Shown here: positions 1 through 8,274 of the stretch, in pieces
Layout of the letters: each line of letters starts with the position of its first letter
Numbering within the stretch: position 1 is the stretch's first letter
Assembly: GCF_003332885.2 (NCBI RefSeq)
Contig: NZ_QOWJ01000013.1
Span: 62,001 to 126,000 of the forward strand
Reading direction: 5' to 3'
From: Paracnuella aquatica
GTDB lineage: Bacteria > Bacteroidota > Bacteroidia > Chitinophagales > Chitinophagaceae
Length of the DNA stretch: 64,000 nucleotides
Translations under genes and position numbers: made by a program
Notes under the pieces: generated by a model
The model's input: only the letters and a program-made list of their open reading frames with translations
Database searches by the model: none
Told to the model about the DNA's origin: nothing

Positions 1-497
1 CTTTTCAATTGCACCGACATCTTCACAGGTGTAGTGGCCGTGCCGGTGGCCTGTTCTTCGGTCAGTGTAATAAGGCCGTCGGTAAAGCCGCCTGTGTACA
101 CCCGAACCAATTGATCATTTACAAGTGCCCGTGCAATGATGGTGTTTGCCTGTTGCACTATTTCCCACTGCTCGGTCTTTATATCACCCACCGCCGAACC
201 TGGACAGGTGGTTTCGGTACAGGTCATTTGCACATTCCATTTGCCGGCTATATCGGGGTTGGCCATCCAGGCGCTGTCCAATTGTATGGTGCTGTCTGCT
301 TGTATGGTGCTGTCCATTTTTCGTTCTTTCAGCACCAGCAATTCTTCCCTGATGGCCAGCTCCTGTTCGCGGCTGTTCAATGCCCGCTCTTTTTGTTGCA
401 CGGCCAGCTCCCTGGCTTGCAGTTCTTTTTGTTTGTTGGCCGATCCACATCCGGCAAAAAGGGCACCGAGACAAATAATACAAAGAAATAGGCGCAT
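1..497 (-). CDS. Lipoprotein of unknown function, 3' end cut by window edge
   Basis: An open frame starts at ATG 497 (minus) and runs off the left edge without a stop, so about 165 residues are visible. The N-terminus is a lipoprotein signal with lipobox LFAGC (Cys17). A charged coiled-coil-like stretch rich in K, E, Q and L follows at residues 20-55. Then comes a short direct duplication (DSTIQ twice, around 277-320) and a domain beginning near NPDIAGKWNVQMTCTETTC that looks like a small beta-rich ligand-binding or lipocalin-like fold. I do not recognise the family. Export to a membrane surface is inferred from the lipobox. The real C-terminus lies outside the window. Confidence 0.75.
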   Translation of the reverse strand, partial: MRLFLCIICLGALFAGCGSANKQKELQARELAVQQKERALNSREQELAIREELLVLKERKMDSTIQADSTIQLDSAWMANPDIAGKWNVQMTCTETTCPGSAVGDIKTEQWEIVQQANTIIARALVNDQLVRVYTGGFTDGLITLTEEQATGTATTPVKMSVQLK

Positions 498-908
498 AAT
501 GATCCAGGTTTAAATATGATACAACAACGGCCATCAAAAGTATTCCAACTGTGAGGCACACAAACGCTCAAGTGTTATTTTAATACTTTTCTAATCAAAA
601 AGGTACTGTAATAAACCTATTTGTTGTAACAACTGAATGTGGTACTTGCAAAATGCAAACCAGTTGGATAGCAAGGTAACCACCATTCAATGCATCAATA
701 TTTAATTATAAAAACAATGAGTACGCAATGCGTGTACTTTTCTTGTGACGCAATACAAGTATGCAATAAATGAATTGGATTGAATCTTCATTGTTACAAA
801 AATCCAACGGAATAGTTACATCACCCGCACCAACCTGTCGATACCATTTTTAAAAAAACAACATTGCAGTTGCACCCAGATCCAACCAACATTTTACCAA
901 TAAAAAAG
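498..908. other. AT-rich intergenic region
   Basis: No convincing ORF or RNA gene. The stretch is AT-rich and should hold the promoter of the minus-strand lipoprotein. A short imperfect inverted repeat lies around 720-737 (GTACGCA facing TGCGTGTAC), with further GCAAT-like words after it. I assign no function. Confidence 0.5.
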
Positions 909-947
909 AATACATAAAACGCCGCATGCAGCGGCGCTTTATGTATT
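909..947 (-). terminator. Hairpin terminator after the BON-domain gene
   Basis: A 17-bp stem with one mismatch (909-925 against 931-947) surrounds a 5-nt loop. The upper stem is GC-rich (CGCCGC/GCGGCG) and the lower stem AT-rich. It lies 21 bp beyond the stop of the minus-strand BON-domain gene, and in that orientation the stem is followed by TTCTTTTTT. Confidence 0.8.
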
Positions 948-967
948 TTGAATTTGACAGTACACGA

Positions 968-1894
968 TTATATACCGATGCTTTGGCTCCATGTATCGGT
1001 GCCGGTGTTGCTGTGATCGATGCGCAATCGGTTGGTAACATTCGACACGCCAGCAATGCGTTCCGCAAGGTCTTCGGCGCGGCGCTTTTCTTCCTTGCTG
1101 TGCACCTTGCCCGAAAGAATCACCTCGTTGTCCTGCACCTCCACTTCCACGTCCGATGCATCCAGCCTGTCGTCGTCACTCAGCCGGTGGCACACATCTT
1201 CTTTAATGCGCTCCTGCGACCGCTGGTAACCACGTGGTCCTTTGCCATAGTGTGGCCCAGAACGATCCACCCGGTCCATATCACGCCGGCGTTCGGCATC
1301 GTCATCGCCAAACCAGGAGGACACTTCGTCGCGGGAACGATCCCACCAGCTGCGGTCGTTGCGGTCGTGGCCTTCGCGGTTGCCGGTGTGGTATTGGTTG
1401 CGGCCGCTGTTGTAGTTGGAGCCATAGCCTCCGGAATATGGGCGTTGCTGCTGGTTGCCGCTTGCAGCACCATAGCGCTGGCCCCAGCGACTGCCGGCAT
1501 TATCTTCGTGGCCGTAGCCGTACGCATTATTGCTATCCCGGTCGCGGTACTGGTCGTTGATGTTTTGGCCGCGGTATTGCTGCCCGCCAAACGATGTGTT
1601 GCCATACCGGCTGCCTTCGTTGCGGCTGTTGTATCCGCGGTCGTTTTCATACATCCCAAAATCGGGTTGATGCCCGTAGCCGCCCTGCTGGCCCCGGTTG
1701 TGGGCACCCGTGTATTCGTTGCCATAATCATTGCCACCCGAGCCGTGGGCTACGCGGTTTTGCTGGCCGGTGCCCCAGCCGCGGTCGTCATTCCAGTCGT
1801 TTTGCTGCCCATAGTTCTGATTATCGTGCTCACTGTTCCATTGCTGGTTCCGGGCATTGTAGCCGCTGTTCCGCCATTGATTTTCATGTTCCAT
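968..1894 (-). CDS. BON-domain protein with Asn/Gly/Tyr-rich N-terminal half
   Basis: I chose ATG 1894 (308 aa, MEHENQWRNS) over an in-frame TTG nine bases upstream. Residues 1-190 or so are low-complexity, rich in N, G, Y, Q, R and D, and probably disordered. A short conserved-looking segment (SSWFGDDDAERRRDMDR) follows. The C-terminus, about residues 225-300, is a BON domain (RIKEDVCHRLSDDDRLDASD, then VILSGKVHSKEEKRRAEDLA) of the kind that binds membranes or other envelope components. No signal peptide is visible. Proteins of this architecture are often stress-linked in Bacteroidota; that role is inferred. The antisense strand is also open over the full length, a by-product of codon bias. 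Confidence 0.8.
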   Translation of the reverse strand: MEHENQWRNSGYNARNQQWNSEHDNQNYGQQNDWNDDRGWGTGQQNRVAHGSGGNDYGNEYTGAHNRGQQGGYGHQPDFGMYENDRGYNSRNEGSRYGNTSFGGQQYRGQNINDQYRDRDSNNAYGYGHEDNAGSRWGQRYGAASGNQQQRPYSGGYGSNYNSGRNQYHTGNREGHDRNDRSWWDRSRDEVSSWFGDDDAERRRDMDRVDRSGPHYGKGPRGYQRSQERIKEDVCHRLSDDDRLDASDVEVEVQDNEVILSGKVHSKEEKRRAEDLAERIAGVSNVTNRLRIDHSNTGTDTWSQSIGI

Positions 1895-2107
1895 AGCAAA
1901 CAATATTTAAGTGAATAAAAATTATTGCGAGAAAAAACTATGCCTTTTACGCAGTGCGCTGCAAAACAAAATGGCTACGGATGACCCTGTTGTTCCATTA
2001 CAAAAGACCTTGCGTTGCAGCTGCAACCGATGATGCAACGCAGTAGTATGGAACAATCTTTTTACGCCTGCATATGGCCGCTGCAATTATTGATGGCCTT
2101 TGGCTAT

Positions 2108-3202
2108 ATGAAAGACCTTTTGTATAAACTGAACAGGGGATTGCTGTTGCTGGTGCTGCTGACCGTGGTGCTTTTTTACGGCAAGCAGATTTTGATCCCG
2201 CTGTTCTTTGCCATCATGTTGGCCATGCTGATGGCACCACTGGTGCGCCGGCTCGATGGCAGGGGTTGGAAGCGCATCTTTTCGAGCCTGCTCAGCGTTT
2301 TGATCCTGCTCGTGATCTTTCTACTCATCATTGGGATCGTGCTGGGGCAGTTTTCCGGCTTTATCCGCGACATGCCCCTTTTTGAACAAAAAGCCAACGA
2401 ACTGATCGTTGGGCTGCACCAATACATCGAACGAAAGTTCCGGATACCGGTGGTAGATCAAACCGCATTTTTAAAAGAAGAAACGGCGAACATTGGTGCG
2501 TTTGTCCGCGGCTATATGACCGGTGTGCTGCGCAGTTCCGTAGCCCTTGTGGCGGGGCTTATCATTACATTGGTGGTTACGTTCCTGCTGCTTTTGCACA
2601 AGGAAAAATATTACGCATTCTTTCTAAAATTTGCCGCCAACGGCAGCAACGAGCAGCGCGAAGATGTGCTCAGCCGCATTGGCATGGTGGCGCAGCATTA
2701 CCTTACCGGGCGGGCCATTTCCATTATTTTCCTTTTTGTGCTGTATGCCGTTGCCCTGCTCATTATTGGCATCGACAATGCGCTGATCCTGGCCGCGGTG
2801 GCGGGCATTTTCAACATCATTCCTTACCTGGGACCCGTGCTGGCAGCGGGCTTCCCCGTGCTGGTGGCGCTTGTTACCGAAACGGGTTACCAGCCGGCAA
2901 TCTGGGTGCTGATCACCTTTTGCCTGTTCCAGGCGCTGGACAATTACTGGGTCACGCCTTATTTCCTTGGCGGCGAGGTTAGCCTCAGCGCCCTATCGAC
3001 GATCCTGGCCATGCTGGCCGGCGGTTTCCTGTGGGGCATCTCCGGCATGATCCTGTTTATCCCCATGCTCAGCATTGTAAAAATCATCCTCGACAATATC
3101 CCCGGCCTGCAACATTACGGTGCCCTTATTGGCGATACCGGTAACACCCGGCCCACGCAAAATTTAGGCGCATGGTTCCGCAAAATATTTTCCAGGAAAT
3201 AG
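2108..3202 (+). CDS. AI-2E family (PerM/YhhQ-type) membrane transporter
   Basis: This is a 364-aa polytopic inner-membrane protein; ATG 2108 gives the usual N-terminus MKDLLYKLNRG before the first helix. The pattern is that of the AI-2E/PerM family (PF01594): two or three N-terminal helices, a soluble loop around residues 85-145, then C-terminal helices with the signature run IFNIIPYLGPVLAA and WVTPYFLGGEVSLSAL. Members export small molecules, or in some halophiles act as Na+/H+ antiporters. The substrate cannot be read from sequence. A longer TTG-start frame from 2015 adds a non-homologous-looking extension and is rejected. The gene stands alone downstream of the divergent BON-domain gene. 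Confidence 0.88.
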   Translation: MKDLLYKLNRGLLLLVLLTVVLFYGKQILIPLFFAIMLAMLMAPLVRRLDGRGWKRIFSSLLSVLILLVIFLLIIGIVLGQFSGFIRDMPLFEQKANELIVGLHQYIERKFRIPVVDQTAFLKEETANIGAFVRGYMTGVLRSSVALVAGLIITLVVTFLLLLHKEKYYAFFLKFAANGSNEQREDVLSRIGMVAQHYLTGRAISIIFLFVLYAVALLIIGIDNALILAAVAGIFNIIPYLGPVLAAGFPVLVALVTETGYQPAIWVLITFCLFQALDNYWVTPYFLGGEVSLSALSTILAMLAGGFLWGISGMILFIPMLSIVKIILDNIPGLQHYGALIGDTGNTRPTQNLGAWFRKIFSRK

Positions 3203-3302
3203 CGCCCATCAGCCCAGCTGTATAAAAAGCATTGTGTGCCAAACAGAACGGCATGGTTTTTTACCGTAATACCTCATTATTCACTAACCAAAAATTTGGG
3301 TT

Positions 3303-3566
3303 ATGGAAGACAACAGAAATCAAGGCCAAGGCGGCCAAAGCGGAAATCAGGGCCAGCAAGGCGGCAACATGGGCAACCAAAGTGGCCAACAGGGTGGCAA
3401 TATGGGTAACCAGCGCGGCCAGCAAGGTGGACAACAATCTACCGGCAACCAGGGCGGTATGGGTAACCAAAGCGGCAATATGGGCAACCAGGGCGGCCGC
3501 CAGGACGACTCTTCCCGTTCCGGAAGATCGGATGATGATCAAAACCGCAGCGGCGGAAACCGCTAA
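3303..3566 (+). CDS. Small Gly/Asn/Gln-rich low-complexity protein
   Basis: This 87-aa protein starts at ATG 3303. It is almost wholly repeats of GNQGGQ, NMGNQSGQQGG and similar units, ending in a charged SGRSDDDQNRSGGNR tail. It has no signal peptide or membrane segment, so it is probably a soluble disordered protein. Overlapping frames on both strands are also open because of the repeats; this frame is preferred because it has an ATG start, a highly polar composition and a terminator shortly after its stop. Its composition recalls the nearby BON protein, which suggests related stress or hydration roles (inference only). Function unknown. Confidence 0.55.
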   Translation: MEDNRNQGQGGQSGNQGQQGGNMGNQSGQQGGNMGNQRGQQGGQQSTGNQGGMGNQSGNMGNQGGRQDDSSRSGRSDDDQNRSGGNR

Positions 3567-3595
3567 ACGATTGTAAGCTTACAACAGCTTTTCAC

Positions 3596-3624
3596 AAAAA
3601 TGCCCGGCTGAGCCGGGCATTTTT
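3596..3624. terminator. Bidirectional hairpin terminator
   Basis: A perfect stem (3600-3608 against 3612-3620, ATGCCCGGC/GCCGGGCAT) has a 3-nt loop and is flanked by an A-run and a T-run. It lies between the convergent small Gly-rich gene and the GH30 gene, so it can end both transcripts. Confidence 0.9.
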
Positions 3625-3643
3625 GATTTGGAATGCGCTTTAG

Positions 3644-5101
3644 TTAAAACAACAACGTCATGATAGAATGCGGCTGCGACAACGTTTCGGCTGCCTGCCC
3701 TTTTACCCAGAGCCGGTACGGCAACGCCTGATCGGTAGTGTTGAGCACCACCACTACCACCTGCCCGTTGGGGTTTACAAAAGCCGTGGTTTGCAGCACA
3801 TCTCGGTTGGACGAAGCTGCTACTCTTTTGGCACCGGGCTGTATGAATTTTGAAAAATGGCCGAGGTAGTAAAAACTGTTGGTGTAGTGCACCTGGCCGT
3901 TGCGGGTATCGGCAATGATGGGCGCATAGCAAAAATTGCCCACGTGGTTGGGGCCGCCCGTTTCATCGAGCAGCACGTTCCAATCGGTCCAGGCTACGGT
4001 GCCGGCATTAAAATCGTTCACCAGCGAGGTGCCGTAGCGTTCGCCCAGCGACCAGTCGCCAATTTTGCTAAAATCAAATTTTTCCACCGTGCCTTCGGTA
4101 AAAATGAGGTTGGTAGCCGGGTAAGTTTCCTGCACCCGCTCCAGGTTGCCGAATTGCATGGCGCTGCCGGTCCAGGTTTCGTACCAGTGGTAGCCAATGC
4201 CCCACACGTATTTTGCAGCCCCAGGATCATCCAAAATGGTGCTGGCACGCTGGTAAATCAGGTCGCGGTTGTGGTCCCACGCAATCAGCTTTTTACCCCG
4301 CATGCCGGCCCGGTGCAGGGTGGGCCCGAGGTAGTTTTTGATAAAATCACGTTCTTCTTCGGCAGTAAAAATGCACGACTCCCAGGTTTGTTTGGCCATC
4401 GGCTCGTTTTGCACCGAGAGGCCCCACACCGGGATGCCCCTTTTTTCCAAAGCCTGTATGTATTTGATGTAATAGTTGGCCCATGCCTGCCGGTACCCGG
4501 GCAGCAGCTTGCCGCCCTGCAGCATGCTCTTGTTGTCCTTCATCCACGCCGGCGGGCTCCACGGGCTTACGTACAGTGTTAGCTTGCCACCCGCTGCAGC
4601 CATTGCTTTTTTGATCATGGGCAGGCGGTATTGTTCGTCGTGGGCAATGGAGAATGTTTTCAATTCCTTATCGCCGTCGGCCACATAGGTGTAAGAGCCG
4701 CTCGAAAAATCGCAGCTGTGGATGGTGGTGCGGGCCAGTGTGTAGCCAATGCCTTTTGTGGGGTTGTAGTAGGCATCAATGATTTCCTGCTGTTGTGCGG
4801 CGGGCAATTTAGCCAGGGTTTCGGCCGAAGCATCAGTAATGGCGCCGCCAATACCAAGGAAGGTTTGAAAAGTTTTGGACGGATCTACAAACACGCAAAT
4901 CTGGGTTTCCAGCGGCTGGCCAAACGGTGTAAAGGGCACACTGCTGCCTTGCGATAGCCGCTGGTCCGTGCCTTTTGCTGTAGTGTACACAGCCACCTCT
5001 TTGCTGGTAAGCGTGTATGGCCGCAACGTTACTTTTTGGGCCCCGGCCGGCCGTGCCAACACAGCCGCCAGCAACAGCGCAGTTCCTAATTTTTCATGCA
5101 T
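3644..5101 (-). CDS. Secreted glycoside hydrolase family 30 glucosidase
   Basis: This 485-aa protein has a signal peptide (residues 1-21, ending AGA-Q), so it acts outside the cytoplasm. The GH30 (beta/alpha)8 fold is clear: FLGIGGAITDASAETLAKL at 81-99, TLYVSPWSPPAWMKD near 175-189, LSVQNEP with the acid/base Glu233, and LIFTEGT with the nucleophile Glu336. The C-terminal 80 or so residues form the usual side beta-domain. Family activities include glucosylceramidase, beta-1,6-glucanase and beta-1,4-xylanase; subfamily and substrate are not decided here. No SusC/SusD pair is nearby, so it is not part of a typical polysaccharide utilisation locus. ATG 5101 gives a short basic n-region before the hydrophobic core. 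Confidence 0.93.
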   Translation of the reverse strand: MHEKLGTALLLAAVLARPAGAQKVTLRPYTLTSKEVAVYTTAKGTDQRLSQGSSVPFTPFGQPLETQICVFVDPSKTFQTFLGIGGAITDASAETLAKLPAAQQQEIIDAYYNPTKGIGYTLARTTIHSCDFSSGSYTYVADGDKELKTFSIAHDEQYRLPMIKKAMAAAGGKLTLYVSPWSPPAWMKDNKSMLQGGKLLPGYRQAWANYYIKYIQALEKRGIPVWGLSVQNEPMAKQTWESCIFTAEEERDFIKNYLGPTLHRAGMRGKKLIAWDHNRDLIYQRASTILDDPGAAKYVWGIGYHWYETWTGSAMQFGNLERVQETYPATNLIFTEGTVEKFDFSKIGDWSLGERYGTSLVNDFNAGTVAWTDWNVLLDETGGPNHVGNFCYAPIIADTRNGQVHYTNSFYYLGHFSKFIQPGAKRVAASSNRDVLQTTAFVNPNGQVVVVVLNTTDQALPYRLWVKGQAAETLSQPHSIMTLLF

Positions 5102-5432
5102 CCGCTCATTGTTTTAATGTATGTAAATAGGCCTGCACCACGCCAATCAACGCGATTTTTGCGGTAGCGCATTTAAAGGTGTTGAGTAAAAAATGCCGGT
5201 GTGGGCCATCCGGGCAAAGCTATCCCGGGCGGTTGTGGCAAAACACGATTAAAGTCAAGGAAAGCAGCCCGCGGGCATGACTTTGAATAGTGCCGGTTTC
5301 GCTGTATTTCTTTATCAATAGAAATGCTGGCGACAGCCCGCCGGGCAATGCGCAGCATTTATCCCCAATGCCCTTCCCGCACCATAGCCGCTGGCTGCTC
5401 CATGAAATTGTTGTAGTAATTTGCCCCACTAA
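5102..5432. other. Divergent promoter region, GH30 / Crp-family regulator
   Basis: This stretch holds no ORF I believe. It must carry the outward promoters of the GH30 gene and the Crp-family gene. I could not pick out a clear operator palindrome. Confidence 0.5.
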
Positions 5433-6023
5433 ATGCACCTGCAGATGTATGAAGTTTTTTTCCAGTCGCTGCGTTCAAAAGTTCCGTTTACCGACGAAGA
5501 GCTGGAACAGATCAGGCCATACCTGACGCCCAAAAAGCTGCGCAAAAAACAATACCTGCTGCAGGAAGGCGATGTGTGCAAATACGCCTGTTTTGTGGAG
5601 CGGGGTGCACTCCGCTCCTACGTGGTGGACGATAAAGGCACCGAACGCATTGTGCAGTTTGCACTGGAAGGCTGGACCATTGCCGACCTATATAGCTTTA
5701 TTACCGGCGAACCGTCTACGTATAACATCGATGCGCTGGAAGATTCGGAGTTGGTGCTCATCAGCAAAAAAGCACACGAAGAATTGCTGGAAAAAATACC
5801 GCGTTACGAAACCTATCACCGCCTACAGATCACCGGCGCATACCTTGCACTGCAGCGCCGCCTGGTGTCCATCACCAACCTTTCGGTGGAAGAACGCTAC
5901 ACCAGTTTCATGAACCTGTATCCCAATATTGCGCAGCGTGTGCCACAGCACATGATCGCGTCCTACATGGGCCTTACACCGGAAACGTTGAGCAGGGTAC
6001 GTAAAAAACTGATCCGCAGCTAA
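5433..6023 (+). CDS. Crp/Fnr family transcriptional regulator
   Basis: The protein is 196 aa from ATG 5433; a second in-frame ATG at 5445 (MYEVFFQSL) is equally plausible. Residues 25-130 form the cyclic-nucleotide-binding-like beta-roll (QYLLQEGDVCKYACFVERGA, then IADLYSFITGEPSTYNIDAL). The C-terminus has the winged-helix recognition segment (MIASYMGLTPETLSRVRKKL). The cAMP-contacting residues of E. coli Crp are not conserved, as in most short Bacteroidota members of this family, so the effector is unknown. YceI and DoxX genes follow on the same strand; in other Bacteroidota similar small Crp-like regulators sit beside such stress or redox genes, so local control is plausible. Confidence 0.9.
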   Translation: MHLQMYEVFFQSLRSKVPFTDEELEQIRPYLTPKKLRKKQYLLQEGDVCKYACFVERGALRSYVVDDKGTERIVQFALEGWTIADLYSFITGEPSTYNIDALEDSELVLISKKAHEELLEKIPRYETYHRLQITGAYLALQRRLVSITNLSVEERYTSFMNLYPNIAQRVPQHMIASYMGLTPETLSRVRKKLIRS

Positions 6024-6106
6024 CGAATTTTTACCCGCCTTTTTCATTGATTTAGATCAATGCCATTTCTTGCCCAAACGCAATGGCCCACGCCCTTGTG
6101 CCGGTA

Positions 6107-6114
6107 TACCTTTG
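6107..6114 (+). promoter_or_regulatory. Possible Bacteroidota -7 box upstream of the YceI gene
   Basis: TACCTTTG fits the TAnnTTTG -7 consensus of Bacteroidota sigma-ABfr promoters, 34 bp before the ATG. No good TTG -33 partner is seen at the usual 17-23 bp spacing, so the call is weak. Confidence 0.35.
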
Positions 6115-6148
6115 CGGTATCAATTTAAATAAACAACACCCAAAGAGT

Positions 6149-6721
6149 ATGAAGAAGTTAACCCTTGCACTTTCCGCTTTTGTGCTGCTCACCGCATTTA
6201 CCGCCACTACCGGCGTATGGAAAAGCGACAAGCCTCATTCGCAACTAGGCTTTACCGTTACCCACCTGGGCATTTCCGATGTGTCGGGAACATTTAATGA
6301 TTTTGACGTAGAAGTTTCGAGCTCGAAACCCGATTTCAGCGACGCAGCTTTTACCCTCACTGCGCAAGTGGCCTCGATCGATACCCGTGTGGAAGCAAGG
6401 GACAATCACCTGAAAAGCGCCGACTTTTTTGACGCTGCAAAATTCCCTACCCTGCAGTTTAAAAGCACCGGCCTTACCAAAACCGGTAAAGACACCTACA
6501 AGGTTAAAGGCGACCTCACCATGCACGGTGTAACCAAGCCGGTAACCATGGACCTGAAGTACCGCGGCACTGTAGAAAACCCAATGAGCAAAAAAGCAAC
6601 TGCAGGTTTCACTGTTAGCGGTGTGATCAAGCGCTCCGACTTTGCACTGGGCAATGGTTTTCCTGCACCGATGATCTCTGACGAAGTACGCATTAAAGCC
6701 GACGGCGAATTTGCACAGTAA
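6149..6721 (+). CDS. YceI family periplasmic lipid-binding protein
   Basis: This 190-aa protein starts at ATG 6149 with a signal peptide (KKLTLALSAFVLLTAFTA). The body is a full YceI lipocalin-like beta-barrel: WKSDKPHSQLGFTVTHLGIS, then FDVEVSSSKPDFSDA, LKSADFFDAAKFPTLQFKST, GDLTMHGVTKPV and RSDFALGN. Family members bind polyisoprenoids or similar amphiphiles in the periplasm and are often induced by acid or osmotic stress. A longer open frame from 6083 lacks a sensible signal peptide and is rejected. DoxX follows 94 bp downstream, so the pair may be co-transcribed. Confidence 0.93.
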   Translation: MKKLTLALSAFVLLTAFTATTGVWKSDKPHSQLGFTVTHLGISDVSGTFNDFDVEVSSSKPDFSDAAFTLTAQVASIDTRVEARDNHLKSADFFDAAKFPTLQFKSTGLTKTGKDTYKVKGDLTMHGVTKPVTMDLKYRGTVENPMSKKATAGFTVSGVIKRSDFALGNGFPAPMISDEVRIKADGEFAQ

Positions 6722-6815
6722 TAAAATATAAAGCATACGCAGCACCGTGTGATGGTTTGATGTAATGGCGTGCTGCGTAGCCTTTATCCTGCTTAAATAA
6801 TTAGAAACAGAAGTG

Positions 6816-7286
6816 ATGAAAAAGATTTTGAGTCCCGGCAATAATTCCAACACAGTTGATATAGCGCTGTTGGCTGCACGCATCGGCATTGCCGCCCTGA
6901 TGCTGGTTCATGGCCTGCCCAAGTTGGGCATGTTGTTCTCCGGCGACCCGGTACAGTTTCCGCCCGTGTTAGGCATGAGCCCTGAAATGTCGCTGGCCAT
7001 GGCCGTTTTTGCCGAAGTGGTTTGTTCCCTGTTTATACTGGTGGGCTTTGCCACCAGGCTGGCTACGCTGCCGTTGATTATAACCATGCTGGTTGCGGTG
7101 GTTATGATCCACGCCGCCGATCCGTTCTCGGCCAAAGAGCTGGGCATGCAATACCTGCTGGCTTACCTGGTGCTCCTGTTTGCAGGCCCCGGCCGCTACT
7201 CGGTTGACCAGGCCATTTGGGGTAAAGGCACAGCGCCTGCGTTTAGCCCCGCTGCTGCCAACAGCTCGATGCCCGCCTACCGCTAA
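6816..7286 (+). CDS. DoxX family membrane protein
   Basis: This 156-aa inner-membrane protein has four predicted helices: around 13-33, 55-75, 80-97 and 105-125. The DoxX signature is LLAARIGIAALMLVHGLPKL near the start and FATRLATLPLIITMLVAV in the middle. ATG 6816 is preferred to the overlapping GTG at 6813. DoxX proteins are thought to act in redox or detoxification complexes, sometimes with thiol-disulfide partners; the exact activity here is unknown. It follows the YceI gene and is ended by a hairpin about 135 bp downstream. Confidence 0.88.
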   Translation: MKKILSPGNNSNTVDIALLAARIGIAALMLVHGLPKLGMLFSGDPVQFPPVLGMSPEMSLAMAVFAEVVCSLFILVGFATRLATLPLIITMLVAVVMIHAADPFSAKELGMQYLLAYLVLLFAGPGRYSVDQAIWGKGTAPAFSPAAANSSMPAYR

Positions 7287-7421
7287 AAGCTTTGGATGTG
7301 TGTTTGGTGAATAAATAACAACCCGCAGCCAGCTATGTAAATTGTATGCGGCTGCGCAGGTTGTAACATTGGTACCCTGTATAAAACGGTTTGTTCATTG
7401 ACCGGTATCAGCAAATGAAAC

Positions 7422-7448
7422 GCCTGGCCTTTTTGGCCGGGCTTTTTT
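7422..7448 (+). terminator. Rho-independent terminator downstream of DoxX gene
   Basis: An 8-bp GC-rich stem (GCCTGGCC 7422-7429 against GGCCGGGC 7435-7442, one G-T pair) with a T5 loop is followed by six Ts. It closes the YceI-DoxX unit before the TetR promoter. The rest of 7287-7584 holds nothing I can call. Confidence 0.75.
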
Positions 7449-7584
7449 GTGCCCTGCAGTATTCGGTAGCAAACAATTGTCGCAAAATACAACGCAACAA
7501 TTTGCCGGGCTTGATAGCTGCCAAGTGTTTTATCCACCCCAATAAAGTGCAATGGCGCAAATAGGTAACCAATTTGCAGTTCTT

Positions 7585-7608
7585 TTGTTTAACAATTTTG
7601 TCAAACAA
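7585..7608 (+). promoter_or_regulatory. Palindromic operator before the TetR gene
   Basis: A 24-bp imperfect palindrome has arms TTGTTTaACAA and TTGTcAAACAA around a central TT; 20 of 24 positions are symmetric. It ends 8 bp before the TetR-family start codon, a typical position for TetR autorepression of an efflux operon. Function is inferred from position and symmetry. Confidence 0.7.
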
Positions 7609-7616
7609 AAAATTCA

Positions 7617-8240
7617 ATGGCTGTAAAAGATTCCAAAACCGAGCAACTCATCAAGGAAACGGCACAGCAGGTTTTTTTAAAAGAAGGCCGCATGTTGGCC
7701 ACCACGCAAGACATTGCGGATGCTGCCGGCGTCAACCGCACCTTGCTGCATTATTATTTCCGGTCCCGCGACCAGCTGTTCGATACCGTTTTTGTAGAAG
7801 CCTTGACCGAGCTGCGCAGCCGCATACACGATGTCATTGGTTCGCAGCTGGCCTTTGTACCCAAAATTGAAGCGTTGGTACAGGCTTTTCTGGAGGTGTT
7901 GGTACAACATCCATTCCTTGAAACATTCATTACGTTGCAGATCAACCAGCAACCAGAGCGGTACGAAGAGTTGTTTGTGCAGCTACCCGGCGGTAAGGAG
8001 CGGCTGAAAACTTTTTTAAAAGAAATAGAAAGGGAAATGGAACTGGGCACCATCCCGCAAATGAAGCCCATACAGTATTTCATCAACCTTTTTGCACTGC
8101 TGGCTTACCCTCATATTGCCCGGCCGCTGCTGCAAAAAATGTTCGACCTCAGCGATACGGCTTACAAAAAAATATTGCAGGAACGAAAAACAGTGGTGCT
8201 GGCGCTGCTATTGCACCAGTACAAAACAAAGGACCAATAA
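7617..8240 (+). CDS. TetR family repressor of the RND efflux operon
   Basis: This 207-aa protein starts at ATG 7617. Residues 10-56 are the TetR DNA-binding domain, ending in the recognition element DIADAAGVNRTLLHYYFRSR with the usual LHYYF hinge. The rest is an all-helical ligand-binding and dimerisation domain of unknown specificity. It is the first gene of a four-gene unit encoding a complete tripartite efflux pump, with the adaptor 34 bp downstream. The palindrome immediately upstream is its likely operator, so pump substrates or related compounds should relieve repression (inference). Confidence 0.92.
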   Translation: MAVKDSKTEQLIKETAQQVFLKEGRMLATTQDIADAAGVNRTLLHYYFRSRDQLFDTVFVEALTELRSRIHDVIGSQLAFVPKIEALVQAFLEVLVQHPFLETFITLQINQQPERYEELFVQLPGGKERLKTFLKEIEREMELGTIPQMKPIQYFINLFALLAYPHIARPLLQKMFDLSDTAYKKILQERKTVVLALLLHQYKTKDQ

Positions 8241-8274
8241 AAAGAACATACAGCAAACACAACAACCAACGATC

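Noticed and set aside
926-1918. A 330-codon plus-strand frame antisense to the BON-domain gene
   Set aside because: It is the mirror of the low-complexity minus-strand gene; the minus frame has a recognisable BON domain and a terminator, the plus frame only an unnatural Ala/Val run.
3232-3576. A 114-codon plus-strand frame overlapping the Gly/Asn/Gln-rich gene
   Set aside because: It is an Ala/Lys/Thr-rich out-of-frame reading of the same repeats; the 87-codon frame gives a more regular polar protein.
7283-7552. An 89-codon minus-strand frame between DoxX and TetR genes
   Set aside because: It overlaps a plus-strand terminator, has no similarity to known families and no sensible start context.
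8092-8274. N-terminal extension of the efflux adaptor overlapping the TetR gene
   Set aside because: The lipoprotein signal begins at ATG 8275; the extension is an out-of-frame reading of TetR.
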